A DNA stretch of 21,118 nucleotides, taken from the NCBI GenBank assembly GCA_036555065.1, contig DATBLZ010000117.1, positions 1 to 21,118 of the forward strand. The letters run 5' to 3'. Positions 6,462 through 14,551 of this stretch are shown piece after piece (within the stretch, counting starts at the first letter, position 1; each line of letters starts with the position of its first letter). Made by a program: the position numbers and the translations under genes. The notes below the pieces were generated by a model. It saw only the letters and a list, made by a program, of their open reading frames with translations, searched no databases and was not told where the DNA came from. The stretch comes from DATBLZ01 sp036555065. GTDB taxonomy: Bacteria > Pseudomonadota > Gammaproteobacteria > Steroidobacterales > Rariloculaceae.

Positions 6462-8656
6462 CGACAAAGAGCCGGAAGGTACTTCGGCTCGATCGTCGTT
6501 GTCCGCGGTTTGGTCGCAGTGCCCGCGCGCGCGCCGAACGCGCTCGCGCCCTCCGGCTCCGGCCCGTACCCGCAGCGCCACGCAACGTCGCCATCGGCCG
6601 TTTGATAGGGCAACAACGTCAACACGTCGCCGTAGATCGCGCCATTCGCCGCGTTGCCGTAGACGATCGTGATCGCGCCGTCGGCAACGTCGACGGATGC
6701 GACGTATCGGCCGGACGTCGACTCCGGCTCCGGATCCATGCCGACATCGCGCCGATCCGTCGGCAGAGAGCCTTCGGCCGCGAAGTCCTCGGTCACGGCT
6801 GCCCGCACAGCGGCCGCCAAATTCAGCCCTTCGACCACTTGCGCGCGAATTGTGTAGTCCTGGTAGGCCGGGATCGCGATCGCCGCGAGGATCCCGATCG
6901 CGGCCACGGTGCCATATCCACCGCTGCCGAAAAAGAGCTCTCCGGGGTGGTTCTCGTAGGCGAGCTCGAGCGAGAGATAGGGCTCGCCGATGTTCACGCT
7001 GAAGCTGATTGCGCCTTTCTCGGGAAGGCGGAGCTGGTCGACGGTCGGCATCGCCCAGAGATCGAACTCGGCCGCGCTGACGTCCGCGAGAGCCTGCATG
7101 ATGCCGAGATACGCCTCATAGGAGCGTTGCGGCATCTTCGCGACTTGACCGGTTGCGGCAAACAACGATCCCGACGTATCGATGCGTTGCTTCGCGGCGA
7201 GCCAATCCGCAACGCTTGCATCGGCGCCCGCGCGCACGCGATCCATGAGCGGCTGCGGGACCTGCGCCACGTACAGGTAATCCCCGTCGCGTATCCAAAA
7301 CAGATGCGTGCGCATGCGTGTCAGAAGCGTCGCCAGATCGACCGCCTCGCCGGCGCCGGCATCCGCAGTCGCGCCGAGCGCCGTCGTCGATGGCAAGCGC
7401 CAATGGAAGAACGTCGTGCCGAGCTCGCTGCGCTCGACCGGACCCGAGCCCGTCGTCGTTGCGATGCGGCCCAACATATCCTCGAAGAGCCCGGGATCGC
7501 GGAGCCGCACGGCCGTGTAATCGCCGGCTGCGTCAAAGATGAAGACGACGTCGGGGCCGATGGCCGAGAAGATTTCCTCGACGTCGATGCCGAGGTGCTC
7601 ACGGAGCCACGATTGCGCTTGCGTCCAGGCGTCGCCGGCTTCGGGAGGCAGCGCGTCGAGCACGAGCGCCTCGAGGCGCAGGTATTCGTCGCGCGTGGGC
7701 AGCGACAGCAGAATCGCCGCGTCGGGCTCGCCCACCGATGTCGCGGCGACGGCGTTGGCAACGACGGGGAACGGGCGCGCCGTATGGTCCGTGCCGACAT
7801 CGAGCACGAGGCTCAACCGGCCTTTGCCGTTCGCCGTGCCGACGCCGAAGGCCACGCCGCGTAAGCCCCCGAGACCCATCGAGCTCAGCGCCTCGGCGGC
7901 CTCGCCGGGCATGAACACCTGTGCCATGGGGATGATTCGCGCGGCGTCGAGCCACGCGAAGAGTCCCTGGCCGCTCGCGTCGATCTTCTGCTCGAGCGCG
8001 TGCATCGGATGGTCGGTTGCGTCGTCCGGCATGCTGTCGAGCACTTGCGTGAACGTGCTGCGCGTGAGGCCCATGCCCGCGAGCAGCAGCAACTTACCGG
8101 TCGCCGCGTCGAACTGCACGAAAGCCCCGAGCGGCAGCCCGACGAGCTCCGCGATACCGTCGTTATCCAAAGGTGCAGAGAGGCCCAGTGGCGGCTCGGC
8201 GCGAGCAAGCTCATCGAAGAGCGCATTGAAGTCCGCGGCACTGCGCAGCGAGAGCGTAGCGCCGAGCAGCACCGACGGGCTCGGCAGGCCGTAGGCGGCG
8301 ACCTCGATCGGCGAGCGCACGACGTCGACAAGGAGCTCGATTCGCGGGTCGGCAAGCGTCGGCAGCGTCAAGACGTTCGCGGCAACGCCCTGTTGAATGC
8401 TTCCGAGGTTCCGAATGTTCGCGTCGCTGCGCAGCGCCGTATCGAGCACGCTGCCTTTCGGACTGGCGAGCAGTCCCAGCAGGTTCGGGATGCGCTCGTA
8501 TGTGACGATGCCGGGCGGCAAACGGCTGCGGAGCCAAGGCGCGCTGATCGGCAGCTCGCCGGTCCATAGCACGACGTTCGGCGAATCGCCCGATGAGCAG
8601 GCGGCGAAGGCAATGGCTATGAGCCAACTGCCGAATGCAGATTTACGTGTACTCAT
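6458..8656 (-). CDS. large lipoprotein with C-terminal type IV pilin-like domain
   Basis: A 732-residue protein in three parts. Residues 1-20 are a lipoprotein signal with lipobox FAAC (Cys20; Ser at +2 favours the outer membrane). Residues about 25-575 are a periplasmic region I do not recognise, rich in Leu/Ala helices with alternating beta segments; it may contain internal duplication. Residues about 577-732 are a type IV pilin-like module: AAIGILAAIAIPAYQDYTIR (585-604), the continuing helix VVEGLNLAAAVRAAVTEDF, and a C-terminal loop bounded by Cys695 (VAWRCGYG) and Cys731 (KYLPALCR), just as in PilA-type pilins. The prepilin peptidase site and Glu5 are missing: the residues before the helix read FFGSGGYGTV. 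It starts the operon and ends with an ATGA overlap into DUF6152. Function unknown; not an ordinary pilin. Confidence 0.8.
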   Translation of the reverse strand: MSTRKSAFGSWLIAIAFAACSSGDSPNVVLWTGELPISAPWLRSRLPPGIVTYERIPNLLGLLASPKGSVLDTALRSDANIRNLGSIQQGVAANVLTLPTLADPRIELLVDVVRSPIEVAAYGLPSPSVLLGATLSLRSAADFNALFDELARAEPPLGLSAPLDNDGIAELVGLPLGAFVQFDAATGKLLLLAGMGLTRSTFTQVLDSMPDDATDHPMHALEQKIDASGQGLFAWLDAARIIPMAQVFMPGEAAEALSSMGLGGLRGVAFGVGTANGKGRLSLVLDVGTDHTARPFPVVANAVAATSVGEPDAAILLSLPTRDEYLRLEALVLDALPPEAGDAWTQAQSWLREHLGIDVEEIFSAIGPDVVFIFDAAGDYTAVRLRDPGLFEDMLGRIATTTGSGPVERSELGTTFFHWRLPSTTALGATADAGAGEAVDLATLLTRMRTHLFWIRDGDYLYVAQVPQPLMDRVRAGADASVADWLAAKQRIDTSGSLFAATGQVAKMPQRSYEAYLGIMQALADVSAAEFDLWAMPTVDQLRLPEKGAISFSVNIGEPYLSLELAYENHPGELFFGSGGYGTVAAIGILAAIAIPAYQDYTIRAQVVEGLNLAAAVRAAVTEDFAAEGSLPTDRRDVGMDPEPESTSGRYVASVDVADGAITIVYGNAANGAIYGDVLTLLPYQTADGDVAWRCGYGPEPEGASAFGARAGTATKPRTTTIEPKYLPALCR

Positions 8657-8720
8657 GGTTAGACGACCCCCGGATGAGGAATCTACTACGATTCCGCGAG
8701 GCGGACCACGCGCCCGCCTG

Positions 8721-8729
8721 TGCTAGAGT
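8721..8729 (+). promoter_or_regulatory. candidate extended -10 promoter for the lactonase operon
   Basis: TG-C-TAGAGT fits an extended -10 element (TGn plus four of six -10 bases) in the 102-bp gap between divergent genes, 29 bases before the ATG at 8759. The -35 region (GCGGAC) is poor, which an extended -10 can tolerate. Prediction only. Confidence 0.35.
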
Positions 8730-8758
8730 TGGCGCCAAAGACGATAAGGCGCAGTGCC

Positions 8759-9817
8759 ATGAAAACCATAAGAAACGCAGCTTTGCTCGCGGTCTTGGGC
8801 GTCACGCCGCTCGCGCATCCGCAAGAGGCGGGTTGCGATCCACAGAGTGGCATCGAGTTCGTCTGCGGGCCGCAAAACGCCGAAGACCTCGTCGCAGTGC
8901 CTGCGACAAACTGGATCATCGCGAGCGGCATGGCCCCGGGCTCGGGCTTATACCTGATCGACTCACGCGCAGCTGCGTGGAGCGCGCTCGAGCCGCGCGT
9001 CGACCATGACGCCGCGACGTTTCCCGGCTGCGCCGCGGCGCCGGACCCGGCAACGCTGATCACGCATGGGTTGAACATCCGCGCGGGCGCGCGCAGGCAC
9101 TCGACGCTTCACGTCGTCGCCCACGGCGCGCGCGAGTCGATCGAGGTCTACGACGTCGATGCGCGCGGCGCTCGTCCCACGCTCACGTGGAAAGGCTGCG
9201 TGCCGCTGCCCGAGGGGCTCGCCGCAAACAGCGTCGCATCGTTCGCCGACGGCTCGCTCGTTGCGACCGTTCTCTTCCTGCCGGGCACGACGTTTGCGGA
9301 TGCGATGAACAAGAAGCCCACGGGCGCCGTGTTCGAGTGGTCGCCCGGCGACGCCGGCTTCGAGCTCGTGCAGGGCTCGGAGCTCCCGGCCAATAACGGC
9401 ATCGAGGTTTCGGCGGACGGCCGCGAGATCTTCGTGGCATCGTCCGGATTGCAGACCATCGTTGCGTTCGCGCACAGCAACCCGACGCGCCAGCTGCGCA
9501 CGACGGGACCGCTGCCATTTACGCCCGACAACGTGCACTTGGCCCCGGACGGCCGTTTGCTTACGGCCGGAATGAAGAACGACGTGCCCGAATGCGGCGG
9601 CACGCCGGGCCCGCAGCACGACCTCGAGAAGCTCGCGGCCTGCCCACGCCCCTCGATCGGGCTCGTCGTCGACCCGGCGACGATGGCGACGACGGTGCTC
9701 GTCGAGACGCCGAAACTCTCCGGGTTCAGCAACGCGACGATGGTGCTCACGACCGGTGATCGGTACTGGTTCGGCACGTTCTCCGGCAACCGGATCGCTC
9801 ACGGCACTTTGCGTTGA
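8759..9817 (+). CDS. paraoxonase/SMP-30-like lactonase, exported
   Basis: A 352-residue six-bladed beta-propeller protein with a signal peptide (KTIRNAALLAVLGVTPLAHPQ, cleavage around residue 20). Aligned by eye to PON1-type lactonases, the calcium ligands have counterparts: Glu42 (AEDLVAV), Asn157 (AANSVASFADG), Asn213 (ANNGIEVSADG), Asp257-Asn258 (TPDNVHLAPDG). The PON1 histidine dyad also appears as His103 (THGLNI) and His122 (LHVVAHGARESIEVYDVD). This favours a periplasmic esterase/lactonase rather than a generic NHL or gluconolactonase protein. The start at ATG 8759 is chosen because it opens the signal peptide; an upstream CTG lies before the predicted promoter. It is first in a plus-strand set with lectin-like, WDGD and SnoaL-like genes. 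Substrate unknown. Confidence 0.8.
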   Translation: MKTIRNAALLAVLGVTPLAHPQEAGCDPQSGIEFVCGPQNAEDLVAVPATNWIIASGMAPGSGLYLIDSRAAAWSALEPRVDHDAATFPGCAAAPDPATLITHGLNIRAGARRHSTLHVVAHGARESIEVYDVDARGARPTLTWKGCVPLPEGLAANSVASFADGSLVATVLFLPGTTFADAMNKKPTGAVFEWSPGDAGFELVQGSELPANNGIEVSADGREIFVASSGLQTIVAFAHSNPTRQLRTTGPLPFTPDNVHLAPDGRLLTAGMKNDVPECGGTPGPQHDLEKLAACPRPSIGLVVDPATMATTVLVETPKLSGFSNATMVLTTGDRYWFGTFSGNRIAHGTLR

Positions 9818-9859
9818 CCATGACTCAGATTTGCGCTCATTCACCCAGGGAGAATATCG

Positions 9860-10498
9860 ATGAATCGTAATAAGACTTTCGGCGCGCTCGGACTCTTGGC
9901 GCTCGGCGTCGGCATTGCGCTCGCGCAAGCGCCGGCCAACATGAGCTTCTTCGTCACGAGCGCCAATCCCGGCGGCGGCGGCAATCTCGGCGGCTTGGCG
10001 GGCGCCGATGCGCATTGCCAGTCGCTTGCGGCAGCCGTCGGCGCAGGCGGCAAGACCTGGCACGCGTATCTGAGCACGAGCACGGTCAACGCGAAGGATC
10101 GAATCGGCAGCGGTCCGTGGTACAACGCGAAAGGCGTGTTGATCGCGCAAAACGTTGCTGACCTGCACAGCGCCAATAACAAGATCTCGGCCGAGACCGC
10201 GCTCAACGAAAAGGGAGTCGCGCCGAACTACTTGGGCGGGACTCCGCCGGCGCCGCTCGCGCAACCGTTGCAACATGACATTCTCACGGGCACGAACGAC
10301 GACGGCACGTCGTCGGGCCTGACATGCAACGATTGGACCGGCGGCGACGGCCAGGCGACGCTCGGCCATGCGGACCGAATCGGCATGAGTCCCGGCGTGA
10401 ACTCGTGGACGTCGGTGCATCCGTCGCGCGGTTGCTCGATGGAGCAACTCGTGCCGACGGGCGGAGCGGGGCTCTTCTACTGTTTCGCGACGAACTGA
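9860..10498 (+). CDS. exported lectin-like protein
   Basis: A 212-residue exported protein resembling bacterial proteins annotated as lectins with a C-type-lectin or endostatin-like fold. Signal peptide: TFGALGLLALGVGIALAQA. The mature protein starts MSFFVTSANPGGGGNLGGLAGADAHCQ, then KTWHAYLSTS, RIGSGPWYNAKGVLIA, SSGLTCNDWTGG and CSMEQLVPTGGAGLFYCFATN. Four cysteines (53, 156, 192, 208) could form two disulfides as in such folds. It has a strong Shine-Dalgarno (AGGGAGA) 6-7 bases before the ATG, and lies 42 bp after the lactonase gene and 2 bp before the next start, so it is surely co-transcribed. Carbohydrate binding is a family-level expectation; no sugar-binding site was identified. Confidence 0.65.
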   Translation: MNRNKTFGALGLLALGVGIALAQAPANMSFFVTSANPGGGGNLGGLAGADAHCQSLAAAVGAGGKTWHAYLSTSTVNAKDRIGSGPWYNAKGVLIAQNVADLHSANNKISAETALNEKGVAPNYLGGTPPAPLAQPLQHDILTGTNDDGTSSGLTCNDWTGGDGQATLGHADRIGMSPGVNSWTSVHPSRGCSMEQLVPTGGAGLFYCFATN

Positions 10499-10500
10499 GC

Positions 10501-11928
10501 GTGGCGCGCGCGGCGCACTGCCTCCCAGCGGTCGCAAGCGCGTTACTGTTCGCCACGGCGGAAGCGCAGCCGACGGCCGAGATCGGGTTCGCGAGCGTCG
10601 GCCGCGGCGCGCCGCTGGCGGTCGCGATCCCGGGAGAGCTCCGCCCGGATCTCGCGCGCATCGAGGACTACCCGCCGGCCGAGATCGAGGGGTATCCGCA
10701 GCGGTATTGGCTCGTCGGGCCGTTCCGCGTGCTCGTCCCGCGCCTCGATGGCGGGCCCGCTGAAACGAGTGGCGGCTCCGCGTGGAACGGCGCGGTGCCC
10801 GACGGCGTCGAGCCGCTGCCCGTGGACCTCTTCACGTCGAAGGACTTCTACGCCGACCGCGCGCTCTGGAGCGATCCCCGCTACTTCCGCTGCAACTCGA
10901 ACGCCGCAATCGAGGCGCAGTGGCGCTCGGGCGCGATCGGCGACGATCCGCCGCGCACCGCGGCGTGGGGGTATTGCGAGCGCGACTATCCGCGCGCAGC
11001 GATCGTGAGCCCCTATCCGTTCACGACGGCCGCGGCGCATTACGCGGCGCTGCTCGCAGAGACGCGTGGTCGCGGTGGGCCCACGCAACACACGTACGCG
11101 ACCGTGCCCGGCGAATGGAGCGGCCGCTACGTCTGGCCGCGCGGCCAGAACTGGTACGCGGAGCTCTTCTGGAACCAGGTGCCGACGATTCTTTCGCTGC
11201 TGACCGAGGAATACCAGACGTATATGGTGCAGGAGCTCTATCACGACGGGCACACGAATGCGCCGCACTGGCCGGCGCAATATTGCTGGCCCGAGGGCTT
11301 CATGCGCCGTTGGCACTATCACGCGGTCACGAACCAGCCCCACTGGATCACGGTGACGCCGTCGGTCGTGCAGATCCTCGCCGGCGACGCCGACAACTTC
11401 ATCACGAACGTGCTCGTCGGCCGCGAGTTCAACCTGGACGGCGCAGTGCCGCGACTCGGTGCCGACGTGCCGCGCTGGTACGGTGAAACGATCGGTTTCT
11501 GGGACGGCGACGTGCTGATTACGTGGACTTCGAACATCCAGGGCTGGAAGGTCCACGGCAATCCCGAGTTCTCGAGCCAGCTCCAAACGATCGAGATCTA
11601 CACGCCGAACCGCGACGCTGCCGGAAATCTCGTCGGCCTCAACCACGAGGGAATCTTCTACGACCCCGAGGCGCTCGTGCAGCCGATTCGAATGATCCGC
11701 AATCTCGTCAGGATCGGCGGCTTCGAGGACGGCGACCCGTATCAGTTCATCGAGTGCGTGCCGACGATCTACCCCATCGACGGCCGCGCGACGCCGGTGG
11801 CCCCGGGCACAACCTTCGACTACAAGGTGCCCGACATGTACGGCCGGCCGTGGGGGAAGCTCTGGGAACAATACGACGAGCAGGGAATGCAAAGACCGAA
11901 AGGCGGGGACATCTTCAGCTTCGAGTAA
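10501..11928 (+). CDS. exported divergent WDGD-family protein
   Basis: A 475-residue exported protein of unknown function. I place the start at GTG 10501, two bases after the lectin-like stop, because it produces a signal peptide (ARAAHCLPAVASALLFATAEAQ); longer readings run antisense-like through the lectin gene. It is rich in Trp and Tyr and carries ETIGFWDGDVLITW (WDGD at 334-337), aligning with the WDGD signature of four other proteins here, and a C-terminal RIGGFEDGDPYQFIECVP segment with a conserved-type Cys. It is longer than its relatives by about 100 residues, with inserts such as EDYPPAEIEGYPQRYW near the N-terminus. No enzyme family recognised. Confidence 0.75.
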   Translation: MARAAHCLPAVASALLFATAEAQPTAEIGFASVGRGAPLAVAIPGELRPDLARIEDYPPAEIEGYPQRYWLVGPFRVLVPRLDGGPAETSGGSAWNGAVPDGVEPLPVDLFTSKDFYADRALWSDPRYFRCNSNAAIEAQWRSGAIGDDPPRTAAWGYCERDYPRAAIVSPYPFTTAAAHYAALLAETRGRGGPTQHTYATVPGEWSGRYVWPRGQNWYAELFWNQVPTILSLLTEEYQTYMVQELYHDGHTNAPHWPAQYCWPEGFMRRWHYHAVTNQPHWITVTPSVVQILAGDADNFITNVLVGREFNLDGAVPRLGADVPRWYGETIGFWDGDVLITWTSNIQGWKVHGNPEFSSQLQTIEIYTPNRDAAGNLVGLNHEGIFYDPEALVQPIRMIRNLVRIGGFEDGDPYQFIECVPTIYPIDGRATPVAPGTTFDYKVPDMYGRPWGKLWEQYDEQGMQRPKGGDIFSFE

Positions 11929-11952
11929 ACACCGTAGACAGCGAGAATAGGC

Positions 11953-12522
11953 ATGAAAATAATCTCACAACTATTTGCTTTAACTAGCCTTTTGTGCGCG
12001 CTTTTCGGCGTCGCCGCGGCGCAATCGGACCCGAAGCTCGAAGCCCAGGACTATCTAGACATCCGCCAGCTCATCGATCAGTACCCGCACTTGCTCGACA
12101 ATTGCACGAACGGCGGCAAGGACTACGCCGATCTTTTCACGGCCGACGCGACTTTCGGCGTGTCCTCGACGTGGGGCGCGGGCGCCAAAATCTGGTTCCG
12201 CGGTCGCGACCAGCTCATCGCCGCGGGCGGCGGCGGCCCGAACGGCTGCCGGCCGCGCACGGGCACGCCGAGCTATCACATCAACATCAATCCCGTCATT
12301 ACGCCGACGGCCGGCGGTGCGCGCGCCACCTCGACGCTGCTCGTGATCACGAACGACACGAACGACCGCGGTGACATCGTGCACTGGCAGGGCGGCTACG
12401 AAGACACGTTCGAGAAGACGGCCGCGGGATGGCGGTTCAAGTCGCGCGTGCACGTGTGGCCCGAGATCGAGTGGACCGACCGTCCTCAGGACATGCCGGC
12501 GCGCAACCTCGCGGACGAGTAG
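11953..12522 (+). CDS. exported SnoaL/NTF2-like protein
   Basis: A 189-residue protein with a signal peptide (MKIISQLFALTSLLCALFGVAAAQ) and an NTF2-like cone fold resembling SnoaL-like proteins: YLDIRQLIDQYPHLLDN, DYADLFTADATFGVS, WFRGRDQLIA, TPSYHININPVI, RATSTLLVI, GGYEDTFEKTAAGWRFKSRVHVW. This is the helix-then-strands order of ketosteroid isomerase-like, dioxygenase-beta-like and dehydratase-like members. A cone-floor Asp/His pair is possible (Asp near 63, the His in YHIN) but unproven. It follows the WDGD gene by 24 bp with a weak ribosome site (GAGAATAG). Its first 40 bases are noticeably AT-richer than surrounding coding DNA, which may ease translation initiation. Confidence 0.8.
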   Translation: MKIISQLFALTSLLCALFGVAAAQSDPKLEAQDYLDIRQLIDQYPHLLDNCTNGGKDYADLFTADATFGVSSTWGAGAKIWFRGRDQLIAAGGGGPNGCRPRTGTPSYHININPVITPTAGGARATSTLLVITNDTNDRGDIVHWQGGYEDTFEKTAAGWRFKSRVHVWPEIEWTDRPQDMPARNLADE

Positions 12523-12545
12523 CCACGCCCACGGCAGGGCTTCGC

Positions 12546-12562
12546 GCGCCGGCTGCCGGCGC
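12546..12562. terminator. GC-rich hairpin between convergent genes
   Basis: GCGCCGG-CTG-CCGGCGC forms a perfect 7-bp stem with a 3-base loop in the 39-bp gap between the SnoaL-like gene and the metallo-hydrolase pseudogene. The position suits a bidirectional transcription end, but no T-run follows on either strand, so intrinsic termination would be weak. Confidence 0.3.
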
Positions 12563-13264
12563 TATTGCATCTCGGCGATGATGCCGTCGAGACCGAGGCT
12601 GGTCACAAAACCGCTCCAGCCGAACTCCCGCTCGAGCACCGCGCGGATCTCGTCGCGGGTTTTGCGCGCGCGGTTCATCGCGCGCACGGTCTCGCCCATG
12701 CGGACGGTAAACCTAAGAAAGTCTTCCATCGTCGCACGGTCGGTCACGCCGCTATGGCCGGGGATGACCGTGTCGAAGTCGAGCTCGAGCGCGCGTTCGA
12801 GCGAGCGCGACCACTCGCGCACGCTGCCGCCGGATTGGTAGTCGATGAGGTGTCGGGGCGGACCCCAGATCGCGAAGAGGTCGCCCATGACGACGATGCG
12901 CTCCTCGGGAAGCATGCGCGATGATGTCGGCGTGCAGCGCCAGCATCGCGGCGTTGCCGCCCGTATGGTCGCCGTGCATGTGCGTGTTGATGACGTAGCG
13001 AATGGGCTTGTCGGTGATCTTGCGCAACTGCGCCATGACGCCGTCGTGATCCATCGCGAACTTGTCGTCGATGAGGAGCACGGAGTCGTCGCCGACGATC
13101 ACCGTGATGTTCCCCGACGCCCCGCTGCGGATCAGGTAGATGTTGTCCCTGACCTGCGTCGTCGCAAGCTCGGGCGGGGCGAAGCCGCCCTGCGACTATG
13201 CGGCACCTGAGGTCAAAGTCAACGCCGCAACGACGCCCGCGGCAACCCACTTTCGGCGACTCAT
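12562..13264 (-). pseudogene. broken exported metallo-beta-lactamase-fold hydrolase
   Basis: Conceptual reading from ATG 13264 gives a signal peptide (MSRRKWVAAGVVAALTLTSG) preceded by a strong Shine-Dalgarno (GGAGGT, 7-base spacing), then an in-frame TAG at 13196-13198 (codon 23). The same frame continues SQGGFAPPELATTQVRDNIY, GNITVIVGDDSVLLIDDKFA and the zinc motif NTHMHGDHTGGN to about 12915. There the meaning shifts to another frame beginning LPEERIVVMGDLFAIWGPP and ending VIPGHSG...MEDFLRFTVRM. The segment normally lying between (about 60-70 residues, with the GHTxGD metal ligand) is absent. So there is a nonsense codon plus a frameshift with deletion. An internal GTG at 13102 could make a short product, but it lacks key ligands. 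It follows the DUF6152-WDGD fusion by 16 bp. Confidence 0.85.
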
Positions 13265-13280
13265 CTTGTCAACCTCCAAT

Positions 13281-14426
13281 TCATTGCGCTGAAGGGCTCC
13301 CGGACGGCGGCGCGCTGCCCGGCGCGAACTCGGGCGCGAGCTCACTGCAGGGATGCGCTTCGTACGGCACATCGGCGACGAGCACGGTGTCGGACCCCGC
13401 GTACTGGCCGACGAAGTAGACAGGATCGGTCGCGACGTAGTCGCGTCTGAGCGCAAGCTTCTCGGGATCGAGCGAATAGCGCTCGACGATATGGAGCTGG
13501 TCGCTGTGGCGTATGGGCGCGGCGATGATGCCGGGCTCGAAGCCGATCGTATCGACGACGAGCACGTCACCGTCCCACCGCCCGATCGAATGGCCCGAGT
13601 AGCTCGGCTCGATCCCGGCCGGATGCGCGTCCATGTCCATGTGAATGACGCGCTCGAAGCTATAGAGACCGTAATTGATGACGATCCTATCTGATTCCTG
13701 CGTGATGCGATTCACGGCGCCGTCGAACACCCAATCGAAAATGATGCTCGTCGGGCGGCAGCGCAGACGCGGGTTGTCCTCTGGCGCCCACATGCGAAAG
13801 GCCTCGCGCTCGGCCTCGCCGCGCGCGGTCAGGGTCACGGGCCGCGGTCCCCAGCCCGAAGGCGGCACGTCGGCCATTGCGAGCTTCCCGGACTCGACGG
13901 CTGCGATCAGGCTCTTCGGCACGAGATTCGCGGGACCGCTCGGCGGCACGGCAATCACATACTGCTCCTGCGCCCAGTCACCCGAGATGTTCGGCTCGCC
14001 GGACGGCAGCCGTAGCGGCCGGTTCGAGACGTCGACGGCGTTCGTCGTGAATTGATCGTTGCGGTTGATCGACGGCGCATCGCCGATCGCAATGTCCTCG
14101 ACATAGCAAGCGCCGGGATCGGTGCGATGGCCGAAGCCCTGGATCGTCACGGGAGCGCCGACGACGAACATCTCCTGCGACCAACCCGAGCGCCGCAAGA
14201 GCGTAGCGGCACGCATCTCGCAGCGCATCGCAATCGTCTCGCCCACCGCGTTTTTCGTCTCGAAGTGTAGATACGAGTGCGGATTGACGAAGTCGATGCC
14301 GGTGATCACGCCGGTGAGATCAAGGGGCTTCGAGCGATCGAATTGACCGAAGCCGTGATGCGCGTGCGCCGCAGCAGATGCGGCGAGGGCGGCGGCAGTT
14401 GCCATCGCGAGCGCTGGTTTCCGCAC
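13281..14426 (-). CDS. exported DUF6152-WDGD fusion protein
   Basis: A 381-residue exported protein joining two families that are separate genes elsewhere in the window. I choose GTG 14426 because it supplies basic residues before the hydrophobic signal (RKPALAMATAAALAASAAAHA) and has GAGG 11 bases upstream; ATG 14405 is the alternative. Cleavage after Ala22 exposes HHGFGQFDRSK, the DUF6152 start. The DUF6152 domain spans about 23-118 with GIDFVNPHSYLHFETK (NPH at 48-50). A linker (LRLPSGEPNISGDW, 138-151) matches the DGKPDLSG motif of WDGD proteins, then the WDGD domain has SGHSIGRWDGDVLVVDTIGF (WDGD at 284-287) and a C-terminal Cys (YEAHPCSE). Function unknown. It heads a short operon with the broken metallo-hydrolase. 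Confidence 0.82.
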   Translation of the reverse strand: MRKPALAMATAAALAASAAAHAHHGFGQFDRSKPLDLTGVITGIDFVNPHSYLHFETKNAVGETIAMRCEMRAATLLRRSGWSQEMFVVGAPVTIQGFGHRTDPGACYVEDIAIGDAPSINRNDQFTTNAVDVSNRPLRLPSGEPNISGDWAQEQYVIAVPPSGPANLVPKSLIAAVESGKLAMADVPPSGWGPRPVTLTARGEAEREAFRMWAPEDNPRLRCRPTSIIFDWVFDGAVNRITQESDRIVINYGLYSFERVIHMDMDAHPAGIEPSYSGHSIGRWDGDVLVVDTIGFEPGIIAAPIRHSDQLHIVERYSLDPEKLALRRDYVATDPVYFVGQYAGSDTVLVADVPYEAHPCSELAPEFAPGSAPPSGSPSAQ

Positions 14427-14491
14427 TTCTGTCAGAGCCTCGATCTCCGTTGAGCGCGAGCGAAGGTTAGCACAGCGCTCGCCGGCCGCGG

Positions 14492-14522
14492 TTGCATGAG
14501 CAACGTATTCGGGTGATATCCT
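14492..14522 (+). promoter_or_regulatory. candidate promoter for the PQQ dehydrogenase gene
   Basis: TTGCAT (14492-14497) is followed 19 bases on by TATCCT (14517-14522) with a TG one base before it, an extended -10 arrangement; a 17-base spacing to GATATC is the alternative. It sits in the 125-bp gap between divergent genes, 29 bases before the ATG. The -35 is part of a short inverted repeat, TTGC-ATGA-GCAA. Confidence 0.35.
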
Positions 14523-14551
14523 GCCGAAGAACCTCGATCGGAGCACAAGCG

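Noticed and set aside
8963..10537. Long minus-strand frame (524 codons) opposite the lactonase and lectin-like genes.
   Set aside because: Arg-rich antisense shadow; the plus strand has signal peptides, ribosome sites and conserved motifs.
10543..11892. 449-codon minus-strand frame opposite the WDGD gene.
   Set aside because: Same antisense artefact; no motifs or start signals.
13196..13198. Recoding of the TAG in the metallo-hydrolase gene (readthrough or an extra amino acid).
   Set aside because: The gene also has a frameshift with loss of a metal-ligand segment, so decay is the simpler explanation.
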